The position numbers and the translations under genes were made by a program. The notes beneath the pieces were generated by a model. It ran no database searches. It had not been told where the DNA came from and saw only the letters and a list, made by a program, of their open reading frames with translations. A stretch of DNA of 5,569 nt from Minisyncoccota bacterium (GTDB taxonomy: Bacteria > Patescibacteriota > Minisyncoccia > UBA6257 > JAKLIH01): positions 1 through 5,569 of the forward strand of contig JAQUZI010000029.1 of the NCBI GenBank assembly GCA_028691405.1, in the 5' to 3' direction. Shown here piece by piece: positions 1-5,569 of the stretch. Position 1 is the stretch's first letter; every line of letters starts with the position of its first letter.

Positions 1-452
1 ATTATTTCCCCTTCTACTTTAACTTTTGTTTTTAATTTGGTATGTTTTTTAATTGAAAAAGCCATCGCGTTAATTGTAAAATCGCGACGCATCAAATCAT
101 CTTGTAAATTTTTAGCAAAAACAATGTTCTCTGGATGCCTCTTGTCTAAATAAGAGCTTTCTAAACGAAATGTTGTTACTTCAACTATTTTCAAATTGTT
201 TTCTTTAGATCCAGTAATAACCCCTACTGTTCCAAAATGATTCTCGTAAATACTTTTTTTAAATAGTTTTTGAATTTCTTCTGGCCTAGCGCTTGTTGTT
301 ATATCTCAATCATTAATTTCACGCTTTAACATCAAATCTCTCAAACATCCACCTACGATATAAGTTTCAAAACCTTTTTTATTTAGTTTTTCTATTATAT
401 CAAAAATAACATTAGGTATAGATAACAATGTTTTTCCTTGTGTTTTACTCAT
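1..452 (-). CDS. cca: CCA-adding enzyme / poly(A) polymerase family tRNA nucleotidyltransferase, N-terminal part
   Basis: This is the first 150 residues of a class II nucleotidyltransferase; the rest lies beyond the left edge. The family adds or repairs the 3' CCA of tRNAs in the cytoplasm. The head domain is clear: YIVGGCLRDL (residues 31-40) is the nucleotide-binding glycine motif, NDWD (47-50) holds the metal-binding pair Asp48 and Asp50, EVTTFR (91-96) follows, YLDKRHPENIVF (101-112) is the usual loop, and MRRDFTINAMA (121-131) is the family's RRDFTxNA signature. Residue 49, between the two catalytic aspartates, is encoded by TGA (306-308) and must be Trp for the frame to continue. The ATG at 452 is chosen because it gives a normal short leader before the motif. 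It is the last visible gene of the yebC-ruvC cluster, 23 bp after the acidic protein gene. Sequence alone does not separate a CCA-adding enzyme from a poly(A) polymerase here. Confidence 0.93.
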
Positions 453-475
453 AAAAATAATTTTTAAAAATTAAA

Positions 476-742
476 TTATTCTTCTGGCTGATCTTTTAAA
501 AACTTCTCATAAGATTTATAATACCTATTTTCATCATTAAAAGGTATTGTATTTTCTTCATTAATAATTATATCTTCATTTGCTACTGGATCTGGATCAT
601 CACTATCCATAACTACATCTTCATCTAGATCTTCGCTTTGTTTTTTCAATTTTTTCAACTGATCTTTTACATCGGATAAATCATCCCCACTATCACCAAT
701 GATATCGATATTATCCAAATCATCTTTTTGTTTTTTTGACAT
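476..742 (-). CDS. Small highly acidic protein of unknown function
   Basis: I do not recognise this 88-residue protein. It has 19 Asp and 9 Glu against 11 Lys and 1 Arg, so its net charge is about -16. The first 60 residues are low in complexity, with Asp-rich runs around a short Lys/Leu segment (KDQLKKLKKQ, 27-36), and look disordered. The C-terminal part (about 65-88: NTIPFNDENRYY, then KSYEKFLKDQ) is less biased and could be a short binding segment. It has no signal peptide, membrane segment, Cys or Trp. It starts 18 bp after ruvC and ends 23 bp before cca, so it is probably co-transcribed with them. The position between intact genes, the ATG start and the TAA stop argue for a real gene. 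A nucleic-acid mimic or an adaptor is possible from the charge, but that is a guess. Confidence 0.7.
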   Translation of the reverse strand: MSKKQKDDLDNIDIIGDSGDDLSDVKDQLKKLKKQSEDLDEDVVMDSDDPDPVANEDIIINEENTIPFNDENRYYKSYEKFLKDQPEE

Positions 743-760
743 ATTAATATATTTAATTTT

Positions 761-1237
761 TTAAGACTTTTTTTCTAAATGGCAAATACTAGCAATACAT
801 ATAGCTAAAGCATCTGCAGCATCATCTGGCTTTGGTATTTCATCTAAATTAAAATATTTTTTAACCAATAGCTGTATTTGCTTCTTCTCTGCTCGACCAT
901 AACCAGTCATATATTGTTTAACTTGCAGTGGTGTTAATTCAATGATCTTAACTTTATTTTTTTTAGCTGCCAGTAGCACCACCCCTCTTGCCTCACTAAT
1001 CTTCATAACTGTCTTTGCATTTTTAAAAAAGAATAATTCCTCTATCCCTAACAAATTCGGTTTATGACTTTTTATCAATTTATTCAGATTTTTAAAAATT
1101 TTATCTAATCTAGTTAAACCATCAAACTCAGATAATTCTCAACAACCAAAATCAATGATTTTAGCTTCTCCTCTTGTATATTTAACTATTGCAAATCCAG
1201 TTCTAGAAGTTCCTGGATCAATTCCAATAATTATCAT
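761..1237 (-). CDS. ruvC: Crossover junction endodeoxyribonuclease RuvC
   Basis: RuvC is the dimeric nuclease that cuts Holliday junctions, acting with the RuvAB branch-migration motor at the end of homologous recombination. The 158-residue protein is close to the usual length (E. coli 173). The acidic active site is complete: Asp7 in MIIIGIDPGTS, Glu66 in LLGIEELFF, and Asp139 and Asp142 in KPDDAADALAIC. The loop VKQYMTGYGRAEKKQI (106-121) matches the family's region before the last helix. Codon 33 is TGA (1139-1141), read as Trp in GCWEL. Under the standard code only a C-terminal fragment starting at an internal TTG would be called, and it would lack Asp7. The ATG at 1237 begins 1 bp after the yebC stop, a common yebC-ruvC arrangement that suggests translational coupling. 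Mollicutes generally lack RuvC, so the gene argues against a mycoplasma source. Confidence 0.97.
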
Positions 1238-1238
1238 A

Positions 1239-1964
1239 TTAGTCTATATAATTAGCATTGGTAAAAATCTCCTCAACATCTTGACTATCATCTAAAGATT
1301 CTATCAATCTATCAATTTTATCTTTTGTTGATTGGTCACTAACATCAACCATTTGATTACCAACTCATTCTAAATAAGCGTCTGCTACTTCAACAAATTT
1401 TTCAATTTCAGATTTAACAACATGTAAATCAGTATTTCCTGTTTCAATCTCAACAACATCATCTAAAACTTTAATATCAACCGCACCAGCTTCAATTGCT
1501 TTCATTTCAAACTCATTACTTCATTTTTCTTTATCAATAACAATTGTACCTATTTCTCTAAACATTCATTTAACGCTACCTTCTCCTCCCATCTTGCCAT
1601 CAAATTTAGACAAAACATGTTTAACATCAGCTACGGCTCTATTTCTGTTATCAGTAATAGCATGTATAATCAAAGCTACACCACCTGGTCCATAACCTTC
1701 AAAATACATTTCTTCAATTGTACCAGCATCTCCACCTTCGCCCGTTCCTCTTTTAACAGCTCTCTCTATATTATCTTTAGGCATACCAGCTGCTTTCGCT
1801 CTATCAACTAATAATCTTAATTTTGGGCTTGAATTCACATCTCCACCCGCTTCTTTACTTGCTAAAGCAATAGCTACAGCGTATTTAGAAAATATCTTAC
1901 CTCTTTTAGCATCAGCCAAACCTTTAGCATGTTTAATTGATGATCACTTCGAATGTCCTGACAT
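1239..1964 (-). CDS. yebC: YebC/PmpR family protein (TACO1 homologue)
   Basis: This is a complete 241-residue member of the YebC/PmpR family. The family was named as DNA-binding transcriptional regulators; its mitochondrial homologue TACO1 and some bacterial members are reported to assist translation through proline-rich stretches, so the annotated role is unsettled. The sequence is canonical: MSGHSKW (1-7), DAKRGKIFSKYA, FEGYGPGGVALI, DNRNRAVADVKHV and GGEGSVKWMF follow in the expected order. Four in-frame TGA codons encode Trp at residues 7 (1944-1946), 133 (1566-1568), 148 (1521-1523) and 200 (1365-1367). Residue 7 is Trp in nearly all members, which makes this gene the best single proof of the code. 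The ATG at 1964 gives the family's exact N-terminus. It is the first gene of the leftward cluster, with ruvC 1 bp downstream and a likely promoter at 2091-2119. Confidence 0.98.
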
Positions 1965-1989
1965 AATAAAAATTTTAGTAAACTATTAA

Positions 1990-2011
1990 ATATCTAATAA
2001 TTATCAGATAT
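1990..2011. repeat. 22-bp near-perfect palindrome upstream of yebC
   Basis: The arms atatct (1990-1995) and agatat (2006-2011) flank an inner ataa/ttat pair. Only the pair 1996/2005 mismatches, and in the yebC-strand RNA that pair becomes a G-U wobble. The site lies 25 bp before the yebC start and inside its predicted 5' leader. It could be an operator or a leader hairpin. In DNA this AT-rich a chance palindrome is also possible. Confidence 0.4.
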
Positions 2012-2023
2012 AATTCAAGTTAG

Positions 2024-2072
2024 TAGTTAATTTATAATAAAATTTTCAACTTTATTATGAGAAAATTAACTA
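2024..2072. repeat. Imperfect 18-bp inverted repeat in the yebC leader
   Basis: The left arm 2024-2041 pairs with the right arm 2051-2072. The inner 8 bp (ataataaa / tttattat) and the outer 10 bp (tagttaattt / aaattaacta) are perfect. A 4-base bulge (gaga, 2059-2062) interrupts the right arm, and the loop is 9 nt (2042-2050). It lies just downstream of the predicted yebC transcription start, so it would fold near the 5' end of that mRNA. The stem is almost all A-T and weak. No uridine run follows in a way that suggests a terminator. Confidence 0.45.
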
Positions 2073-2090
2073 ATAATATAAATCTTTAAC

Positions 2091-2119
2091 ATTATACACT
2101 ATTTTCAATCAAAAAACAA
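2091..2119 (-). promoter_or_regulatory. Probable sigma-70 type promoter for the yebC-ruvC cluster
   Basis: On the minus strand there is a perfect -10 box TATAAT (2096-2091). A weak -35 candidate TTGTTT (2119-2114) lies 17 nt upstream and matches only the TTG of the consensus. Transcription would start near 2084, leaving a leader of about 120 nt that contains both dyads. No better promoter is visible nearer to yebC. Confidence 0.5.
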
Positions 2120-2150
2120 CCCCCAAAATATCACTATAAAATAATTTATC

Positions 2151-2179
2151 TTGCAAATTATTTCATTTTCTGTTAAAAT
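2151..2179 (+). promoter_or_regulatory. Strong extended -10 promoter for the surface protein gene
   Basis: A -35 box TTGCAA (2151-2156, 4 of 6 consensus bases) is separated by exactly 17 nt from a -10 box TAAAAT (2174-2179, 5 of 6). The -10 box is preceded by TG plus one base (2171-2173), the extended -10 form. The start of transcription would fall near 2186, giving a leader of about 29 nt. It probably drives the surface protein gene and, since the following gaps are only 9 and 2 bp, mutM and holA too. Confidence 0.65.
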
Positions 2180-2214
2180 ATAGTTAATAATTTCAAATAT
2201 TAAAACATATTACT

Positions 2215-3432
2215 ATGAAAAATTTTCCAAAAATTAAAATTTTCATAATCACGACATTAATAACTTTGTTTTCAACCTTTGCTTTTGCTAAAGCTTGCCC
2301 CCTTGAAACTATCGGGCTTTCAAAAAACAACCAAACAAATAAATTCAATGAAGTATTTGCTCTACAAATGATTGTTTCTCAGTATCCAAATATATATCCC
2401 GACGCATTAGTCACTGGTTATTTTGGGCCAAAAACAGAAGCAGCGATAAAAAGAATTCAATCCGATAACGGCCTCAACGACAATGGTGTAATAACTCAAG
2501 ACACTTTAGATTTAATTTGCAGCCAATATTATCAATGTCCATTTCAAAGCATGATTGGCCGAGGTGATGAATTAAACCCAGAACAAAAACTAGAAGCAAA
2601 AATGCTTCAATATCTTTTAAAATATTTGCCTAAAGTAAATTATCGAGGATCAACTAATGGTATTATTGGCCCACTTACAGAAAAATCGATTATAAAATTC
2701 CAAAACGAATATAATTTGTATCCAACTCAAATATTAGATTTTGATACTAAAGATGAGTTATGCGAAATTTTTGAAAATATTAACAATCAAAAATTATCAG
2801 CCCCTGTATCACAAGCAAAAACAACGACAACTTATTCCATTTCGCCATTAAAAGCAATTTGTGTTGCCGAGCCTTCAGATGGACAAGTAAATCAAACTAT
2901 AAGCTTTTTATCTCAAGTTTTCGGTGGTAACCCACCATACAAATATTATTGATCTGGTTATGCCTCTGGCAATAACAAAACATCAAGCAATATATTTACA
3001 TCAAAAGGTCAATACAAAGCTATATTAAAAGTTGTAGATTCTTCAAACAAATCAGTTGAAACAGAATGCCATGCTTTAATTGGCGGCCAAACATATCAAG
3101 CGCCATCACTAATACCTAATTTACTTCCTAGTATTAGTACTCCTAAATCAACACCTTCTAATACTAACGTATCAGTTAATATTACTAGTGATTTTAGCAG
3201 CATAAATAGCACATCTGATTCAATTAATATTTTTTGAACATCAGAAAATGCTGAGACTTGTTATGCTACATCAGCTCCTAAACATGACAGCTGATATGGA
3301 CCAATAAATTCACGTGGTCAAAAAACAATTAGTAATATAAACATCAATAAAGGTGATGCCGCTATATTCACTATTGTCTGTAACAACCAAAACAAAACCG
3401 AAGTAAAATATGTTATCATTAAAAGAAACTAA
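2215..3432 (+). CDS. Secreted protein with two peptidoglycan-binding domains and Ig/PKD-like domains
   Basis: The 405-residue protein has a Sec signal peptide (Lys-rich start, hydrophobic 7-22, likely cut after AFA at residue 25). Two PG_binding_1-like repeats follow: about 44-103, with GYFGPKTEAAIKRIQ at 68-82, and about 124-187, with GIIGPLTEKSIIKFQ at 149-163. After a Thr/Ser linker, a PKD/Ig-like domain spans about 212-290 (Cys216 and Cys285), with the NPPYKYYWSG strand typical of such domains. A second Ig-like domain spans about 318-405 (Cys349 and Cys389; INIFWTSENAETC resembles the SWTSxNAxxC motif frequent in Parcubacteria surface proteins). The Cys pairs may form disulfides. Three TGA codons encode Trp at 246 (2950-2952), 341 (3235-3237) and 360 (3292-3294); stopping at the first would cut the protein inside a domain. 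No catalytic domain or membrane anchor is visible, so a wall-bound adhesin or structural role is inferred. Confidence 0.9.
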
Positions 3433-3441
3433 CATTTCCTC

Positions 3442-4308
3442 ATGCCTGAACTACCAGAAGTAATAACAACTATTAACTATATATACCCATATATTATTAA
3501 TAAAAAAATAAAAGATATTTGATTTGATAAAAAAACAAAAATTGAAAACTTGACTAACAAATCAATATCGCAATTAAAAAACAAATGTATTACCGATATA
3601 TATAATATCGGTAAATATATTTTATTTAATATTGATAACGACTTAACATTAATCATTCATCAAAAGCTTAGTGGGCATTTATTATTCAGTAAATTTAAAA
3701 TAGACCAAACAACATGAAAAAGTCCTGAAACTAATTCACCCATCAATGATCCTAATAACAGATTTATTAGATTCGCTCTAAAATTCAACAATCAATGGCT
3801 TGCTCTTTCCGATAGTAGGAGATTAGCTCGCATAACCTTAACAAATACAAAAAACCTCCAGAAAATAAAACCAATAAATCAAATGGGTATTAACCCATTA
3901 TCAAATAATTGAAAATATGATTTATTTAAACAAAAACTTAAAACTCATAGTATTGAAATAAAAAAAGCCCTGCTCTCTCAAAATATAATCAGTGGACTTG
4001 GTAACATTTATAGTGATGAAGTTTTATTTAAAAGTAAAATAAAACCTACAAGAAAAATACCAACACTATCAGAAAAAGAATTAAAACAACTATTTAAATA
4101 TATTCCCTTAATATTAACCGAAGCAATAAAAAATAAAGGAACAACATTTAATACTTACCGCAACCCAGACGGAAATTCTGGTAAATTCATCAACTATTTA
4201 AATGTTTATCAAAGAAAAAATAAGAATTGCAAAATTTGCAATAATAAGATAGAATCAATAAAAATAAATGGTCGCACCTCATACTTCTGCAACCATTGTC
4301 AAAAATAA
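3442..4308 (+). CDS. mutM: Formamidopyrimidine-DNA glycosylase (Fpg/MutM)
   Basis: Fpg removes oxidised purines such as 8-oxoguanine from DNA and nicks the abasic site by beta/delta-elimination. The 288-residue protein is full length. It begins MPELPEV, giving the catalytic N-terminal Pro2 and Glu3 after Met removal. Lys58 in IGKYILF and HQKLSGHL (73-80) match the N-domain, and the helix-two-turn-helix contains ISGLGNIYSDEVLF (183-196) with Asn188. The C-terminal zinc finger has Cys263, Cys266, Cys283 and Cys286, with Arg278 in NGRTSYFC as the DNA-contacting arginine. TGA encodes Trp at residues 27 (3520-3522), 92 (3715-3717) and 157 (3910-3912). Residue 119 (3796-3798) is the only TGG codon I found in any gene here. 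It starts 9 bp after the surface protein gene and ends 2 bp before holA, so co-transcription is likely. Confidence 0.97.
3590..3614. repeat. Perfect 10-bp inverted repeat inside mutM
   Basis: The arms ttaccgatat (3590-3599) and atatcggtaa (3605-3614) are exact reverse complements around a 5-nt loop. The site lies in mutM, over the codons for TDIYNIGK. It is one of few stems here that include G-C pairs. It could be a chance result of the codons, an mRNA hairpin or a protein site. Confidence 0.4.
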
Positions 4309-4310
4309 AC

Positions 4311-5219
4311 ATGATATATTCCATCTATGGTAAAAACGACTTTCTCGTTAGTTTAAAAAAAGAAAAATTCATTAATGATTTCAAAAAACATAACATTGAA
4401 ATTCATGTTTTTGATTTTGACAATTCAAATAACGAAAACTTCACTCAACTAAAAAACAGCTTGGACACATTAGATTTGTTTTCAAATAAAAAAGCAATCA
4501 TTGCAAAAAATATAGAAGAAAGCAGCTGATCAAAAGAAAAAATAAAAGCACTTGCTTCTTCTTTAAAAAAAATAGAAAACAGCAAAGATATATCTATTGT
4601 ATTTATAACCATAAAAAAACTATCATTTCTGTCTCGTATTAAAACAACCAGTGAAGAATGTAAAAAATTAGAAAGTAGTGAGCTAAATAAATTTATTAAT
4701 CAAACTTGTAAAGAAAACAATGTTGTTCTAACATTAAAAGCAAAAAATTTCCTCACATCTTGTTTCGGTGATAATCTTGGTATAATATATAACGAAATTA
4801 TTAAATTAAGTAATTATAAAAAAGAAATTGATGATTCAGACATTCTTAATTTAATCAATGAACCAAATCTATCAAATATATTTGCTCTTACTGACGCCAT
4901 CTCTAACAAAAACAAACAGCAAGCAACAAATCTTTTATTTAGAGAATATCATGCTGGCACTTCTGATCTTCTAATTTTTGGAACAATTGTTGGACAAATT
5001 CGAAACGCTATCCTAATTAAAGAATATCAAAAAAACCCTAGCACACATTTAGATATACACCCTTTTGTTCAAAAAAAGCTTAAATCATTTGTTGATAGTT
5101 TTGATTTAAAAAAACTTAAAATTATGTATTCAAAATTATTTAAATACGATTTAAGTATAAAAAAAGGTAAAATAAATCCAATTTTAAGCCTAGAACTATT
5201 TATTAATGACATAATTTAA
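4311..5219 (+). CDS. holA: DNA polymerase III delta subunit (clamp loader)
   Basis: HolA is the clamp-loader subunit that opens the beta sliding clamp during replication. The protein has 302 residues (E. coli 343). The N-terminus MIYSIYGKNDFL fits the family's opening strand, the TLDLFSNKKAIIAKNIE region (about 54-70) matches its FxxxrxVvv block, and GIIYNEIIKL (about 159-168) matches the conserved NEIxKL segment. The C-terminal collar domain includes IFALTDAISNKNKQQAT and IVGQIRNAIL, the latter like the family's QfRxLL motif. No Walker A motif is seen, as expected for delta. One TGA (4527-4529) encodes Trp73. The ATG at 4311, 2 bp after the mutM stop, is preferred; an in-frame TTG at 4296 would overlap mutM and add residues not needed by the fold. 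Its neighbour rpsT, here convergent, is a frequent partner of holA in bacteria. Confidence 0.92.
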
Positions 5220-5250
5220 AAACCAACAATTATTTTTGTTGGTTTTTAAA
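5215..5250. terminator. Bidirectional intrinsic terminator between holA and rpsT
   Basis: The arms 5215-5229 and 5236-5250 are perfect 15-bp reverse complements with a 6-nt loop (5230-5235). The core is ccaacaa/ttgttgg, flanked by five A on the left and five T on the right, so the hairpin carries a U-tract on either strand. It overlaps the holA stop codon (5217-5219) and ends directly before the rpsT stop (5251-5253). One element therefore probably ends both convergent transcripts. Confidence 0.85.
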
Positions 5251-5514
5251 TTACTTAGCGCTTTTTATTTTCTTTGCTAATCTTGATTTTAATCTATTAG
5301 CCTTATTCTTGTGAATAACATTTCTCTTTGCGGCTTTGTCAACAATTTTGTAAAAAGATTTTAATTCGCCTCCTGCTGTTTCTACATCTTTTGCAATTAA
5401 ACTTTTACTAATTGTTTTTTTAGTTTTTTTGATTTTTGTTTTGTATTCTGTATTTCTCTCGTTTTTTCTTTTGCTTTGTCTTAAAGCCTTTTTAGCAGAT
5501 CTAATTATTGGCAT
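5251..5514 (-). CDS. rpsT: 30S ribosomal protein S20
   Basis: S20 is a three-helix protein that binds 16S rRNA during early small-subunit assembly. The 87-residue length is normal for the family. The start MPIIRSAKKALRQSKRKNERN matches the S20 consensus, with SAKK, the R-rich helix and later AAKRNVIHKNKANRLKSRL near the C-terminus, corresponding to the family's IHKNKAARxKSRL motif. Lys and Arg together are 30 of 87 residues. There is no Trp codon, so the gene reads the same under either code. It stands alone, convergent to holA, with a shared terminator and its own promoter about 30 nt before the start codon. Confidence 0.98.
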   Translation of the reverse strand: MPIIRSAKKALRQSKRKNERNTEYKTKIKKTKKTISKSLIAKDVETAGGELKSFYKIVDKAAKRNVIHKNKANRLKSRLAKKIKSAK

Positions 5515-5551
5515 AATATCGTTTATTTATAATATTTTAATTATATAAGAG

Positions 5552-5560
5552 ATTATATCA
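5552..5560 (-). promoter_or_regulatory. Extended -10 promoter element for rpsT
   Basis: On the minus strand the sequence reads TGATATAAT (5560-5552): a perfect TATAAT with the TG-plus-one-base extension. Transcription would start near 5545, giving a leader of about 30 nt with no clear ribosome binding site. The -35 region would lie beyond the right edge and cannot be checked. Confidence 0.6.
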
Positions 5561-5569
5561 TACTTTATC

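Noticed and set aside
761..1078. A short RuvC starting at an internal TTG
   Set aside because: It would lack catalytic Asp7 and Glu-flanking strands at the N-terminus. The full frame from 1237 with TGA as Trp restores them.
1617..1811. A plus-strand frame of 64 codons
   Set aside because: It lies wholly opposite yebC, has no family resemblance, and is explained as the antisense shadow of that gene.
1566..1919. A separate 117-residue gene starting inside yebC and ending at a TGA
   Set aside because: It is the middle of yebC cut at two TGA codons. The family sequence continues on both sides in the same frame.
2287..2298. Lipoprotein cleavage site at Cys28 of the surface protein
   Set aside because: The residues before it are AKA, with Lys at -2, which does not fit a lipobox. 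Cleavage by signal peptidase I after AFA is more likely.
4296..4310. TTG start for holA, 15 bp upstream of the ATG
   Set aside because: It overlaps the end of mutM, and the ATG at 4311 gives the usual delta-subunit N-terminus with a 2-bp gap.
1..5219. UGA as glycine (code 25), as in Gracilibacteria and Absconditabacteria
   Set aside because: The TGA positions align with conserved Trp (YebC residues 7 and 133; SWTS-like and YYWSG motifs), and Gly is plentifully encoded by GGN.
1..5219. Pseudogenes or selenocysteine to explain the in-frame TGA codons
   Set aside because: Reading frames resume perfectly with all catalytic residues intact, no frameshift or other stop occurs, and the families are not selenoproteins.
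1..5569. tRNA genes, CRISPR repeats, insertion sequences or phage genes
   Set aside because: I looked for these on both strands and saw no cloverleaf, regular direct repeats, transposase or integrase. The new biology here is the genetic code, not a mobile or defence system.

Overview
The window is AT-rich bacterial DNA with eight protein genes and very short spacers. It most likely comes from a Patescibacteria (CPR) type genome. The key to reading it is that TGA is a sense codon for tryptophan: 13 in-frame TGA codons occur across six genes, several at positions where the protein families carry Trp (YebC MSGHSKW; the DWD active-site motif of the CCA enzyme). All seven visible stop codons are TAA. 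Under the standard code six of the eight genes look broken; with TGA read as Trp each is one intact frame (the cca gene is cut only by the window edge).

A mollicute, the usual owner of this code, fits poorly. There is a RuvC resolvase, which to my knowledge mollicutes lack, and a secreted protein with two peptidoglycan-binding domains followed by Cys-containing Ig/PKD-like domains of a type common in Parcubacteria. Gracilibacteria and Absconditabacteria read UGA as Gly, which the conserved positions here contradict.

Layout. Positions 1-1964 (minus strand) hold a compact cluster transcribed leftwards: yebC, ruvC (1-bp gap), a small very acidic unknown protein (18-bp gap) and the start of a CCA-adding enzyme / poly(A)-polymerase-family gene that runs off the left edge (23-bp gap). 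Positions 1965-2214 are a divergent intergenic region with a promoter on each strand and two AT-rich dyads on the yebC side. Positions 2215-5219 (plus strand) hold the secreted peptidoglycan-binding protein, mutM (9-bp gap) and holA (2-bp gap). A 15-bp perfect hairpin starting at the holA stop acts as a two-way terminator between holA and the convergent rpsT gene (minus strand, 5251-5514), which has an extended -10 promoter at the right edge.

The genes are mainly housekeeping: recombination (RuvC), oxidative DNA repair (MutM), replication clamp loading (HolA), translation (S20, YebC) and tRNA 3' end maturation. The surface protein and the acidic protein are the lineage-specific parts. None of the eight start codons has a recognisable Shine-Dalgarno sequence in front of it.
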